Positions 52,747 to 61,925 of a DNA stretch of 64,000 nucleotides are shown here, in pieces. The notes under the pieces are model-generated. The model had not been told where the DNA came from. It did no database searches and saw nothing but the letters and a program-made list of their open reading frames with translations. The position numbers and the translations under genes are program-made. How positions within the stretch are numbered: the stretch's first letter is position 1; each line of letters opens with the position of its first letter. Origin of the DNA: Persicitalea jodogahamensis (GTDB lineage: Bacteria > Bacteroidota > Bacteroidia > Cytophagales > Spirosomataceae); the NCBI RefSeq assembly GCF_014651615.1, contig NZ_BMXF01000001.1:682001-746000 (forward strand), written 5' to 3'.

Positions 52747-53529
52747 TTAAGTCAAATCCAGCACCGTGCCGGCCTTCCCTTCCGACGCCATTATCAAATC
52801 GTCAGCGTGACAGATTATCACCCGCTTTACGCCGGATTGCAGGGCAGCAAAAGCGTTATCCAACTTCGGAATCATACCTTTATAAATGACTCCACTTTCT
52901 TTATAGGCTGCGTAGGACGCGGGATTCAGCGTTGGAATAACGGCCTCATCGTCGTCAGGATCGGAAAGTACCCCCTTTTTTTCGAAACAATAAACCAAAT
53001 TTGTCTCGTACCGCTCAGCCATCGCCACCGCTGTCGCCGAAGCCATCGTATCGGCGTTGGTGTTGAGCAATAAGCCCTCACGGCTGTACGTCAGCGGCGC
53101 GATGACAGGTACCAAACTACTTAACAGCAAAGCGTCGATTTGCCCGGAATTCACTTCCTCGATGTCCCCCACAAAGCCATAGTCGATCGTTTTGACCGGA
53201 CGCTTGACCGAACGGATAATGCCCCCATCGGCGCCCGTGAGGCCAATGGCGTTGCAATCGTTGGCTTGCAACTGGGCTACCAGGTTTTTATTCACTAGTC
53301 CTCCGTATACCATCGTTACCACATCGAGCATAGGTCGGTCGGTCAGGCGGCGGCCATCGATCATTTGGGTTTCAATGCCGAGTTTGGCGGCGGTCTGTGT
53401 GGCGATTTTGCCACCACCGTGGACAAGGATTTTTGGGCCTTGGAGTTGGGCAAAGGCTTTGAGAAAAGCCGCGCAGGCATCAGGGTTGTCAATGACGTTG
53501 CCGCCGATTTTTATTACTGTTAATTTCAT
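52747..53529 (-). CDS. argB: Acetylglutamate kinase (or N-succinylglutamate kinase)
   Basis: A 260-residue amino-acid kinase: VIKIGGNVID (phosphate site), ILVHGGGK, DGRRLTDRPMLDVV, GLTGADGGII, LLNTNADTMA and GMIPKLDNAFAAL. It phosphorylates the N-acylated glutamate in arginine synthesis. Some Bacteroidota use N-succinyl intermediates, so the acyl group is left open. Its start overlaps the end of the S41-peptidase lipoprotein gene by four bases (ATGA), which is an unusual partner. There is no N-terminal regulatory helix of the arginine-inhibited type, so feedback control may be absent. Confidence 0.93.
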   Translation of the reverse strand: MKLTVIKIGGNVIDNPDACAAFLKAFAQLQGPKILVHGGGKIATQTAAKLGIETQMIDGRRLTDRPMLDVVTMVYGGLVNKNLVAQLQANDCNAIGLTGADGGIIRSVKRPVKTIDYGFVGDIEEVNSGQIDALLLSSLVPVIAPLTYSREGLLLNTNADTMASATAVAMAERYETNLVYCFEKKGVLSDPDDDEAVIPTLNPASYAAYKESGVIYKGMIPKLDNAFAALQSGVKRVIICHADDLIMASEGKAGTVLDLT

Positions 53530-54602
53530 TGAAAGCTTTTTTTATCGATCCAGGCTTTGGCTAAGCTGTCCGCCAGATAAACTTTTACCAAACTGTCTGG
53601 TGGACTTCCGTTCTTAAAAGTATTGATATTGACATCGGGTTCAATCGGCCCGTCGTACACTTTTCCGTTGCGGTCAAAGGTGGCAGAATTTGCTAGTGAG
53701 ATCATCGCACTATCCGCGAGAAAGATATTGCTTTTTCCGGTGGGTACACCGTATGTTGGCTCGCCAAAAGTTCGTACGTTAGGCAGACTAAGAAAGGGAA
53801 TTAAAATCATCTCGCCTGCACTAGCAGTATATTTTCCGGCGATAATAGCAATGGGCAGGTTTGCTACCGGTAAGGGTTTCCAGTTAGAAAGTTGGATAAG
53901 CTGAGCCTGCTTACGGCCACCTTTTGTAAAAATGCTTCCTTTGTACGTTCCAATTTGTTCTTTTCTGCCATTACTATAAACATAGCCAAACAACATGTCA
54001 TGGCCGGTTGAGAGGTCGTGATCAAGCAAGGGCGCAAGACCTCCAACAAAAGGAACGTACGTCCCGCCCTCCATGAATCGCATGTCAATGATAATTCCCT
54101 TGATGTTTTTCTCCCCAAAGTACTGTAAAGTGCGATAGAGACTGTCAGCGATTGGTTTTGTTTCCGATTTATAAGGAGAATTATAAGAATTGAGCACAAT
54201 TAGGCCATATTCCCTATCAATGACGGAGGCTTCGAAAGGCATCGTCCTTTCTCCGGAAACATGCGGAGCCAACATCTCGCGCGTATTAGAGGGTGGAGTA
54301 AAAAAGCTATGTCGGTCCTTCAACTCGGCTAGTACGTATGCAATGGCGCCATAAGTGTCTGCGGAAGTTTGGGCGTTGACCATTTTTTCAAGCGCCGCCA
54401 CTCCAATCTTGTCAAAATCAATCTCTTTTCGGTGATAGGCCTCGGAACGAATGTATCCGAATGCCTTTTCAAAATAATCAAGAGCCTGCGGAGAGACATT
54501 GTTTTCCGTGGGTTTCCGTTTAAAAAGCTTCTGTGAGGTTTGGCAGGAAAAGCAGATCGCTAGAACGATGGCGCTGACAATGGAGACTATTTTGAGAAAC
54601 AT
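53526..54602 (-). CDS. S41-family peptidase lipoprotein
   Basis: A 358-residue lipoprotein (AICFSC, Cys20). A helical N-terminal region (about 40-110) precedes the S41 (tail-specific protease/TSPc) core. The nucleophile Ser is in AGKYTASAGEM and the likely catalytic Lys in YGVPTGKSN. GIIIDMRFMEGGTY replaces the usual LRxNxGG block. I see no PDZ domain, so it is a short member. It would cleave C-terminal peptides in the periplasm or at the surface. It overlaps argB by four bases; a shared function with arginine synthesis is not obvious. Confidence 0.82.
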   Translation of the reverse strand: MFLKIVSIVSAIVLAICFSCQTSQKLFKRKPTENNVSPQALDYFEKAFGYIRSEAYHRKEIDFDKIGVAALEKMVNAQTSADTYGAIAYVLAELKDRHSFFTPPSNTREMLAPHVSGERTMPFEASVIDREYGLIVLNSYNSPYKSETKPIADSLYRTLQYFGEKNIKGIIIDMRFMEGGTYVPFVGGLAPLLDHDLSTGHDMLFGYVYSNGRKEQIGTYKGSIFTKGGRKQAQLIQLSNWKPLPVANLPIAIIAGKYTASAGEMILIPFLSLPNVRTFGEPTYGVPTGKSNIFLADSAMISLANSATFDRNGKVYDGPIEPDVNINTFKNGSPPDSLVKVYLADSLAKAWIDKKSFQ

Positions 54603-54712
54603 AGTTTGCCAAATTTCTTAAAAGGACTCTTCGTTCTTTATCCACCGCTTTAATGACTAATATCATACTTGATGCCTGAACGGAAGAAGTGATCAACGCT
54701 GTTGAAGAAACG

Positions 54713-55147
54713 ATGACTACCCCAAAAGTACCTATGCTTCCTGAGATAACCAGCCGCGCCGATGTGGAAAATCTTGTCAATACTTTCTATGACAAAGTAC
54801 GTGATGATCCCACCATCGGCATAATTTTCAACGAAATAGCGAACGTCAACTGGGACACACACCTGCCCAAGATGTACGATTTTTGGGAAGGTATTCTGTT
54901 CGGTAGCGGGAACTACCGGGGCCGACCCATGCCGCCGCACTTCAAGCTGAACGAAAGCCATCCTTTCCGACCCGAGTACTTTGATGCCTGGCTCGCGCTC
55001 TTTTACCAGACCGTGGATGAGTTATTTGAAGGCGAGAAGGCTGCTGAAGCCAAAATGCGGGCCATGAATATTGCCGCGGTCATGGAACACCGCATCGGAC
55101 AAATAAACGCGGGTACCAACACCTCCTTACTTCACCGGAACGAATAG
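54713..55147 (+). CDS. Group III truncated haemoglobin
   Basis: A 144-residue haem protein from the ATG at 54713; an upstream GTG adds eight residues not in the family. By comparison with Campylobacter Ctb: TyrB10 is Tyr26 (NTFYDKVR), HisE7 is His50 (DTHLPKM), the proximal HisF8 is His76 (PPHFKL) and TrpG8 is Trp93 (DAWLALF). It probably handles O2, NO or peroxide in the cytoplasm. Its 3' end overlaps that of the convergent FAD oxidoreductase gene by 21 bases, so no terminator fits between them. Confidence 0.92.
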   Translation: MTTPKVPMLPEITSRADVENLVNTFYDKVRDDPTIGIIFNEIANVNWDTHLPKMYDFWEGILFGSGNYRGRPMPPHFKLNESHPFRPEYFDAWLALFYQTVDELFEGEKAAEAKMRAMNIAAVMEHRIGQINAGTNTSLLHRNE

Positions 55148-57163
55148 CACGGCGTCGGCCACCACGGTACCTTCTGAGCCCTCGTTTGATACTTCAACAA
55201 AGTTTTCTCCGCCTTTGACAAAACTATAAGTACCGGCTTCGATCCATTCATTAACCTGCGTTTGGGTTGCCAATTCTACCTTTTCCGTTCTTTTTCCGGC
55301 TTTTATTTTCAAATTAGTGCGGCTGGACTTTCCTGTTTTTGCCCCATCGTACTGGGCGGGATTTCCGCCACCTCCACCCGGATAAGGGTTGAAAACATAA
55401 ACGGTGTATTTGCCATTTTTTGGAATCTCAGGGGTGTAGCGTACTGACTTGATTTCCTCACTCCTGGCGTCGTCCACCAACTGCGAAGCAGCGTACTTTC
55501 CACCCCCTTGTTCAATACGCCATTTGCCGCTTATCGTCACAGCCTTCGGTGTCACATCGTTGTCGAGCAGAATTTCGGGTGTGCTGCCGTCGGCCAGCGG
55601 ATCGTTTTTAAGTCTGTTTTGCAATGCGGCGATGTCTATTTCCTGCACGGTAGTTTGACTATTCACCGCCAGCACCGCTGCCTGGGCTGCCGCCTGACCG
55701 AGGGCCATGAACACGGGCTCCATGCGGATAGAGCCGTAGGCGATGTGGCTGGCCGAGTGGGCTACGGGCACCAATAGGTTGGTACATTCGGTACGCTTAG
55801 GCGTGAGGGCGCGGTAGCTGATCGGGTAGGGGCCGAAGCCATGCACCTGTACGTCGCCCTCGTTCTGTACCATCATTTTCCCGGTGGCAGGGTTGGGTAC
55901 CATTAGCCGCTGGCAATTGTGCGAATCCATGCTGTATGCAGCCAGGGCGATGGCATCCGGGGCTACTTCTTCGCCCTCGCAGTGGTGCTGTGTCATTACG
56001 TATTCGCCCTTCATGCGCCGCGCCTCCCGGATGTAGAGTTGGGGTGAAAAATGGTCGTTGTCCAGGTACTCGTCTTTGGGATATCCCCATTCCAGCATTT
56101 GCTTCCGCAGATGTTCAGGCATTCGGGGATCATGGCCCACGAAGTAGAGGAAGCCTTTGGTATAGTCCAAGTGATCCTGCACAATCTTTTGTCGCGTATC
56201 GTAGTCGGCTTCGGGATAAGCATGGTTGGCTCCAATCATGTCGGTGGAAAGGCCGCCCTTGTTGTTGATGTCGGTCTTGTTATTGGGCATGTCGGCAATG
56301 TGCATCACACCCCAGTTAATGTGTTTAGGCTTTTCGATGGCAATTTGCCGCAGTAGCAGCTCGTACTTGGTGGAATCGTAGCGGGCGGGGCGCGTGATCG
56401 GAATCTGGTTGGCCGGGTCGCTGGTGAGGCAGATGCGGAAGTTGTAAGCCTGCACACTTTTGTCGCCGCTTCCAATCGGGTAAAGCGGTTCCGTGCTGAT
56501 GCCCCATAGCAAACCGCTACTTGGGTCGTCAGGTGTTTTATAAGGACTGATTCCGGGTGGAAACTGGTGTTTGTCGAGCAGTTGAACTCCATTCCAGGTT
56601 TCGCCGTAAACCTCGTTGTCTTCACGGCCCACCACGTAGCTGACACCCGCCCTGGCCATCAGGTCGCCCTCGTAGGTACAGTCTAAGTAGACTTTTGCCC
56701 GGACGGTACGGTTTGTCTTGGGTTCAGGATAAAGCGAATTTTCCACCACAATTTCCTGAATTTTTCCCTTCTGATTGTCTACCGAAAAAAGCCGGTAGTC
56801 GTACCAAACCTCTACTTTGGCCCGGTCGATGTATTCGTTAAAAAGATTCAGCGCCACGTGTGGCTCGAAAGTCCACTGCTCGAATTTGCCGTAATGTTGT
56901 CCGATACGGCGGTAAAAGTCACGCGCTACACCCGTGATGGCGTATTTGTTTCCGATGTCCGTTTGGCCCAGTCCCCCAGAACTCAGCCCGCCGAGGCGTT
57001 TGGTGGGTTCGATCAGGAGCACTGATTTACCCTGCATCCTGGCGGTGTAAGCCGCGATGACGCCCGCCGACGTGCCACCATAGACGCAGATGTCGTAAGT
57101 TTTCTGGCCAAAGGCGGTAGAAGCGCAAAGTAGCAGAAGTGTAAGTCGGAAAAGTACCCTCAT
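55127..57163 (-). CDS. Exported FAD-dependent oxidoreductase with golvesin-like C-terminal domain
   Basis: A 678-residue protein with a signal peptide (ending STAFGQ). The FAD domain begins DICVYGGTSAGVIAAYTA and continues with VLLIEPTKRLGGLSSGGLGQ, AKVYLDCTYEGDLMARAGV and a late FAD block (MEPVFMALGQAAAQAAVLAV). The last 130 residues (from about 545, ISGKWRIEQGGGKYAASQLVD) form a beta domain like golvesin/xanthan-lyase tails, with a glycine-rich loop. Relatives are annotated as FAD oxidoreductases or xanthan lyase-like proteins of unknown substrate. Export of an FAD protein suggests folding before transport or periplasmic flavin loading. Confidence 0.88.
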   Translation of the reverse strand: MRVLFRLTLLLLCASTAFGQKTYDICVYGGTSAGVIAAYTARMQGKSVLLIEPTKRLGGLSSGGLGQTDIGNKYAITGVARDFYRRIGQHYGKFEQWTFEPHVALNLFNEYIDRAKVEVWYDYRLFSVDNQKGKIQEIVVENSLYPEPKTNRTVRAKVYLDCTYEGDLMARAGVSYVVGREDNEVYGETWNGVQLLDKHQFPPGISPYKTPDDPSSGLLWGISTEPLYPIGSGDKSVQAYNFRICLTSDPANQIPITRPARYDSTKYELLLRQIAIEKPKHINWGVMHIADMPNNKTDINNKGGLSTDMIGANHAYPEADYDTRQKIVQDHLDYTKGFLYFVGHDPRMPEHLRKQMLEWGYPKDEYLDNDHFSPQLYIREARRMKGEYVMTQHHCEGEEVAPDAIALAAYSMDSHNCQRLMVPNPATGKMMVQNEGDVQVHGFGPYPISYRALTPKRTECTNLLVPVAHSASHIAYGSIRMEPVFMALGQAAAQAAVLAVNSQTTVQEIDIAALQNRLKNDPLADGSTPEILLDNDVTPKAVTISGKWRIEQGGGKYAASQLVDDARSEEIKSVRYTPEIPKNGKYTVYVFNPYPGGGGGNPAQYDGAKTGKSSRTNLKIKAGKRTEKVELATQTQVNEWIEAGTYSFVKGGENFVEVSNEGSEGTVVADAVLFVPVK

Positions 57164-57241
57164 AAAAACTTTGTTGAATTTTGTAAAGGACGCAGGAGTA
57201 ATCTCGCTGTAGAAATTAAGTAATTAAGGAAGGTACTATAC

Positions 57242-57982
57242 TTACAAAATTTCCATCAACTCCCGCAAATGCCGAATATCGTGGGTAGGACTTTCATCGA
57301 AAACATTTCCTGCCGGATTGTAGTAAACGGTATCCATCCCGGCGCCCTTAGCTCCCAATATGTCGGCTTCCCAGTTGTCGCCGATCATCAGGCCGTTGTC
57401 GCACCCTGCTCCGGCGCATTGGAGGGCATACTCGAAAATGCGACGGTCGGGCTTGCGAGCCTGGGCTTTTTCATTAGTCACGATATGAACGAAATAATCG
57501 AAGATTCCCGCGCTCCGCATCTTCTTGCCCTGCACCAGGTCATAGCCGTTGGTGAGCACGTGCAATATATAGCCCTGGTCCCGAACATAGTTCAGTACTT
57601 CCAGCGAGCCATCGATGAGATATGATTTTGTGGGCAACATTTCCATATAGGCTTCCTCCATAGGACGGAAATCAATACCGGCATGAACGCCAAACTCTTC
57701 CAACACCCGCCGAAACCGATGTTCACGGATGTGCCCATGCGGGATTTCGCCACGCTCCAGCTCCCGCCAGAGTTGGTAGTTGATTCGAAGATAGGTACTA
57801 ACAAAATCATCTATCGAATTAATACCCATCCCTGCCATATCGAAGGTCTGGTATATTTCGGTCAGACATTCGCCGGAACTGCGTTCAAAATCCCAGAGTG
57901 TATGGTCGAGGTCGAAAAATAAGTGTTGGTAAGGCAAGAATCTAATATATTTTAATGGGTTCAGGTTGCTGGAATAGCACAC
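57242..57982 (-). CDS. YjjG-type HAD nucleotidase
   Basis: A 246-residue HAD-superfamily phosphatase. HAD motif I is FFDLDHTLWDFE, motif II VLTNGYD, motif III Lys in QARKPDRRIFEYAL, and motif IV IGDNWEADILGAKGAG. This set with LWDFE is typical of YjjG noncanonical pyrimidine nucleotidases, which dephosphorylate damaged or unusual dUMP/UMP analogues. The ATG at 57982 gives 15 extra residues; a TTG at 57937 directly before PYQHLFFDLDHT is a reasonable alternative start. It is cytoplasmic and monocistronic. Confidence 0.9.
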   Translation of the reverse strand: MCYSSNLNPLKYIRFLPYQHLFFDLDHTLWDFERSSGECLTEIYQTFDMAGMGINSIDDFVSTYLRINYQLWRELERGEIPHGHIREHRFRRVLEEFGVHAGIDFRPMEEAYMEMLPTKSYLIDGSLEVLNYVRDQGYILHVLTNGYDLVQGKKMRSAGIFDYFVHIVTNEKAQARKPDRRIFEYALQCAGAGCDNGLMIGDNWEADILGAKGAGMDTVYYNPAGNVFDESPTHDIRHLRELMEIL

Positions 57983-58022
57983 TGCGTGTGTCTAAGGTCG
58001 AACAAAACTGTCGCTTAAAAAA

Positions 58023-58769
58023 TTAAAAACCAACGGTTGATTCGGATGGGCTGTCGATTTTTGGGTATCCAAAAAGTACCCCACCGTCCACTGCAACAGG
58101 GATGAATCGCGCAAATAATTCCTCGCTGTACCAGCCGCGTTGTCGGGTGCGCTTCACGATTTCTTTATGTCCGGGACGGTGATAGGCAAATTTTTTCAGC
58201 GACTCCACACTATCCCACACGCTGATGGTGGCCTGCTGGGTAATGGGGTTTTCACCAATGCCGAATGCGAGCAGTACGCCTTTGGACTTTTTTAAGGAAA
58301 GGTGAGCTTTGGGGACGTGTCGCCAAAAATCCAGTAGTTTGGTGAAATTGATCTTCGCGCGGGTCAGTACGACAATTGGGCCCGTGTACTCTTTTTCGAT
58401 ATTTTCCGCAGTCTGGAAAGGTTCCGCCCCATCCCATTGGCCGTGTGACTGGATCGTACTCATTTTGATCGTATAGTGTTCTGCGGTCTGGGCAGCATAA
58501 TTCCTGAAATCGGGAGACGCAAAGAATTCGTCGGCGCATTGTGCGCTCTCCCATTGGGCCAGAAAAGTGTATTGACGAAAATTGGGAATAATGTCGAAGC
58601 CCTTACGCCCGCTGCCGAGCATCTTGCTGAATGTCGCGCCTTTGGGATTTTCCAGGGTTTTGCGACCCATTTGGCCAAAGGCCCACCAGATCTTTTCTTT
58701 GGCAAACTTGAATACCGTGAACGTCGTCACGGGGTCGAGTGCTTTGCTGGGGTGAAGTATTTGGAACAA
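58023..58769 (-). CDS. CrtA (spheroidene monooxygenase)-like protein
   Basis: A 248-residue protein similar across its length to spheroidene monooxygenase CrtA: FTVFKF, FGQMGRKTLENPKG, SKMLGSGRKGFDIIPN, YTFLAQWES, a GAEPF block, VLTRAKINFTKLLDFWRHVP, FGIGENPITQQATISVWDS and the closing RQRGWYSEELFARF. CrtA oxidises carotenoids and binds haem in characterised members. No other carotenoid gene is in the window. CrtA-like proteins also occur in non-phototrophic Bacteroidota, where the substrate is unclear. There is no signal peptide. Confidence 0.83.
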   Translation of the reverse strand: MFQILHPSKALDPVTTFTVFKFAKEKIWWAFGQMGRKTLENPKGATFSKMLGSGRKGFDIIPNFRQYTFLAQWESAQCADEFFASPDFRNYAAQTAEHYTIKMSTIQSHGQWDGAEPFQTAENIEKEYTGPIVVLTRAKINFTKLLDFWRHVPKAHLSLKKSKGVLLAFGIGENPITQQATISVWDSVESLKKFAYHRPGHKEIVKRTRQRGWYSEELFARFIPVAVDGGVLFGYPKIDSPSESTVGF

Positions 58770-58936
58770 TTGAATGGGTGGTTAGTGTATGGATACCGGA
58801 TCGAAAAGTGTAACAAACCCCGTTCCAGTCGGGTACGCCGGGTAAATCTTACATTTTGATCACTATTTTTGTTCGAACGGGGAGAATATGTCCCGGTCGA
58901 TCGAAAAGGACATACAAAGTCCGGTACTTTGCTACA

Positions 58937-59443
58937 ATGGGAACTGATACATTACCTGAATTCGTCATCCGGCGTGCCACGCCTGCCGATGCGCAAACCC
59001 TGGCCCGGCACCGCTGCGAAATGTGGCTTGCGATGAATGACCTGCTGGCCGAAGGTTATGAGGAGATGTATATACAATGTGTCCGGTACTTTGAAGAAGC
59101 TGTGGCCGACCAATCTTATCAAGGATGGCTGGTGACTAACAATAGCGACGAAATTGTGGCCGGCGGTGGTTTATTGCTGCGCCGCATCGCGCCCTTTCCA
59201 TTGGAAAGCGGCCTGAGTTGTCCCCTGGAAATGCAGGCACACATTCTGAACATGTTTACTGAGCCTGATTACCGCCGCTTTGGCTTGGCAAAATCGCTTG
59301 TGACAACTATGCTACAGTGGTGTGAGGAAGAAGAGATCGGGCATGTAACGCTGAATGCCTCGTCCGCCGGAAAGCCTCTTTATGAAAAACTGGGCTTTGT
59401 GGAGATGAAAAACTTCATGAAATGGACCGGAAAGCAACCATGA
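58937..59443 (+). CDS. GNAT-family N-acetyltransferase
   Basis: A 168-residue acetyltransferase from the ATG at 58937. The GNAT fold starts FVIRRATPADAQTLARHR; motif A, the acetyl-CoA loop, is NMFTEPDYRRFGLAKSLV (the usual RxxGxG/A appears as RRFGLA); motif B ends LNASSAGKPLYEKLGFVEM. The substrate is unknown. Its stop overlaps the start of arfB (ATGA), so translation is probably coupled. A general metabolite or antibiotic acetyltransferase is possible; nothing in the sequence decides. Confidence 0.88.
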   Translation: MGTDTLPEFVIRRATPADAQTLARHRCEMWLAMNDLLAEGYEEMYIQCVRYFEEAVADQSYQGWLVTNNSDEIVAGGGLLLRRIAPFPLESGLSCPLEMQAHILNMFTEPDYRRFGLAKSLVTTMLQWCEEEEIGHVTLNASSAGKPLYEKLGFVEMKNFMKWTGKQP

Positions 59444-59862
59444 TATCTGAACTCAAAATAAATCCCGAAGTACTCCACCCCGAGATTGCCTTTCAGACCG
59501 CCCGAAGCGGCGGCAAAGGGGGGCAGAACGTGAACAAGGTCGAAACGAAAGTCGAACTCCGACTCGATATCCCCAATTCACAGGCACTGAATGAAGAGCA
59601 GAAAGAGTTTCTGCTGAAAAAGCTTGCCAATAAACTTACAAACGAAGGCGTCTTGATTCTGATCCACCAAACCGAGCGTAGCCAACTGGCCAATAAGGAA
59701 AGGGTAATCCGGAAATTTGACCGTCTTATCCGGGAAGCTTTTGTTGTGCCGCGCCGCCGTCGGGCTACGCGCCCCACGCTGGCCTCGAATCGACGCAGAA
59801 TCCAGTCCAAAAAGCAACGCTCAGAAACTAAAAAGATGCGCCGAAAACCGCCGAGAGAGTAA
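59440..59862 (+). CDS. arfB: Alternative ribosome-rescue factor ArfB (YaeJ)
   Basis: A 140-residue peptidyl-tRNA hydrolase. The catalytic GGQ is at residues 27-29 within ARSGGKGGQNVNKVETKVEL, the class I release-factor signature. The C-terminal tail is rich in Arg and Lys (RRRIQSKKQRSETKKMRRK), which in ArfB enters the empty mRNA channel of stalled ribosomes. I chose the ATG at 59440 since it overlaps the GNAT stop; an upstream frame start would add six residues. It is cytoplasmic and acts on non-stop complexes. Confidence 0.93.
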   Translation: MISELKINPEVLHPEIAFQTARSGGKGGQNVNKVETKVELRLDIPNSQALNEEQKEFLLKKLANKLTNEGVLILIHQTERSQLANKERVIRKFDRLIREAFVVPRRRRATRPTLASNRRRIQSKKQRSETKKMRRKPPRE

Positions 59863-59954
59863 AATGCCGTTGATTTGACTTTTCTTGCAGAATTTTTTTT
59901 TGAGCAGCTTAGGTTTCACTTCTCACCTTTTCTTCATACCCCTCCCTTATCTTT

Positions 59955-61214
59955 ATGACGACCTACCAAGGTAAAACTAAATATCAGCACTTGTTCAGCC
60001 TCCCGGTCATTGTGGCTGCCCTGGGTTATTTCGTTGATATCTACGATCTGCAGCTTTTCGGCATTGTGCGTATTCCCAGTCTGCTGGGTTTGGGCCTGAC
60101 CATGGAACAGGCCGACGCCGTGGGAACCGACATCATCAATTACCAAATGATCGGGTTATTGCTAGGCGGCCTTTTATGGGGAATTCTGGGTGACAAGAAA
60201 GGACGGTTGTCGGTACTTTTTGGCTCCATCATTACTTATTCGCTGGCCAACGTTGCCTGTGGTTTTATTCCCCAGATAGAATTCATGGATAAGATTGAAG
60301 CCTACAAATGGCTGCGCTTCGTGGCGGGTGTCGGCTTGGCAGGAGAGCTGGGAGCAGGGATCACGCTGGTGTCAGAGAGCTTGCCCAAGGAGTTGCGGGC
60401 CATCGGTACCTCACTGGTGGCGGGCGTTGGCTTACTGGGAGCAGTGGTAGGTACTTTCACCGTCCGGCTCTCGGGCGACTGGACCATCGCTTATTTCGTG
60501 GGCGGCGCAATGGGCTTTTTGCTGTTGCTGCTACGGGTCGGCGTAGTGGAATCGGGGATTTACAAGGATATCACCGATAAGGCGCACGTGATGAAAGGCG
60601 ATTTTTTCTCTTTCTTTACCAACAAAGAACGCTTCATCAAGTACCTCAAATGCATCGGTATCGGTATGCCCACCTGGTTTTGTATCGGGATTCTGGCTTA
60701 CCAGAGCAACCAGTTCGGCAAAGCGCTGGGCATTCCTGAAACGATTGATCCCGGTCTCGCTATTATGTGGGCTTATATCGGTATTTCGGCGGGCGATTTC
60801 GGCAGCGGCTTTCTCAGCCAAGCATTGCGTTCACGAAAGAAAGCGATCGCCTGGATGATGGGTTTTTCGCTGGTTGGTGTCTTGCTTTTCCTTTTTGCCG
60901 GCATAAAATCTGCCGAAATGCTGTATGCACTTTGCTGCTGGCTGGGTCTGGGTACAGGCTACTGGGCCATGTTTGTAACGGTGGGAGCTGAGCAGTTCGG
61001 CACCAACCTGCGGGCGACGGCGGCCACCACCGTACCCAACTTCGTGCGCGGTGCCCTGATTCCGATGAATATGCTTTTTGTAGCCTGGAAGCCTTCGCTG
61101 GATGTCATCCTGGCGGGATTTGCGGTGGGCGTGCTAGCCTATGCCATTGGATTTTACTCCACGCTTACTATTCCGGAAACGCATGATAAGGATCTGGATT
61201 TTCTGGAAGCTTAG
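59955..61214 (+). CDS. MFS transporter (sugar/acid-type)
   Basis: A 419-residue membrane protein with 12 predicted helices. The MFS loop 2-3 motif is LLWGILGDKKGRLSVLFGS, and the region RFVAGVGLAGELGAGITLVSES corresponds to helix 4-5 of the metabolite:H+ symporter group. FVDIYDLQLFG near the N-terminus has a charged helix 1 typical of substrate/proton symport. The substrate is unknown. Its 3' end overlaps the convergent 2OG oxygenase gene by four bases, with no terminator between them. Confidence 0.88.
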   Translation: MTTYQGKTKYQHLFSLPVIVAALGYFVDIYDLQLFGIVRIPSLLGLGLTMEQADAVGTDIINYQMIGLLLGGLLWGILGDKKGRLSVLFGSIITYSLANVACGFIPQIEFMDKIEAYKWLRFVAGVGLAGELGAGITLVSESLPKELRAIGTSLVAGVGLLGAVVGTFTVRLSGDWTIAYFVGGAMGFLLLLLRVGVVESGIYKDITDKAHVMKGDFFSFFTNKERFIKYLKCIGIGMPTWFCIGILAYQSNQFGKALGIPETIDPGLAIMWAYIGISAGDFGSGFLSQALRSRKKAIAWMMGFSLVGVLLFLFAGIKSAEMLYALCCWLGLGTGYWAMFVTVGAEQFGTNLRATAATTVPNFVRGALIPMNMLFVAWKPSLDVILAGFAVGVLAYAIGFYSTLTIPETHDKDLDFLEA

Positions 61215-61813
61215 GAGGCAGGTGACGCTTTATGAACCCAGCAATTGATCGCAAATCTATAATCCTTGAACGTCGCCCCCGGACAAACGATGGGCAGCAC
61301 CTCGTGGTGGACATAAGACTGGAATACTAAAAGTGAATTGTGGGTAGGTTCCAGCATGACGGGTTCATCGTCGCCGGGCATAATTTCAAGTGGGTAGATT
61401 TTCAATTGTCCCCCGCTGAATGCCTTGGGCATACTGTGCATGTAGTACACTGCGCTCAGAACCCGGTCACCGGTTTCGCCCAGTCGCATATCAATGTGGG
61501 GCTTAAAGAAAGCACCGTCGCCATGAGCTGCTATTTCAAGTTCGAGTTTTTCCCTTCTTTTAAAATCTGCCATTTTTAACCCTTTCAGCATTTCAGGATA
61601 AAATGCGTGAATTTTTTCATGGAGTATGGCATCGAATGGGCCAAGGTCACGCCATACTTTTGAAATTCGCATCTTTTCATTGACTTTGCCCTCTTTACCG
61701 ACTTGTGCAGACGTGTACTTGTCCTCATTCCCGACGGCGTAGTCGAATATCTGCTGGCTAAGCTCGTCGCTGAGAAAATTTTCGACGTGCATGTAAGGGA
61801 ATAACTTAGGCAT
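61211..61813 (-). CDS. 2-oxoglutarate/Fe(II) oxygenase (prolyl hydroxylase-like)
   Basis: A 200-residue double-stranded beta-helix protein. The iron facial triad is His106-x-Asp108 (FFKPHIDMR) and His170 (SYVHHEVLPI); Arg186 (DYRFAINCW) would bind 2-oxoglutarate. SGGQLKIYPLE is a typical strand between them. Related enzymes hydroxylate proline residues in proteins or small molecules. It is cytoplasmic. The convergent MFS gene runs into it, and a strong plus-strand hairpin lies about 110 bases beyond its start. Confidence 0.86.
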   Translation of the reverse strand: MPKLFPYMHVENFLSDELSQQIFDYAVGNEDKYTSAQVGKEGKVNEKMRISKVWRDLGPFDAILHEKIHAFYPEMLKGLKMADFKRREKLELEIAAHGDGAFFKPHIDMRLGETGDRVLSAVYYMHSMPKAFSGGQLKIYPLEIMPGDDEPVMLEPTHNSLLVFQSYVHHEVLPIVCPGATFKDYRFAINCWVHKASPAS

Positions 61814-61925
61814 TTTTTTAAGAAGCGTTTAGGTTGTATGATTCAGGATAGCTGTACTCAAGAGTCAAGTTTGCGAATTCCGAGAAATTTGGCGTGAATA
61901 TACTGGGAATCCATGTCGAGGACAA

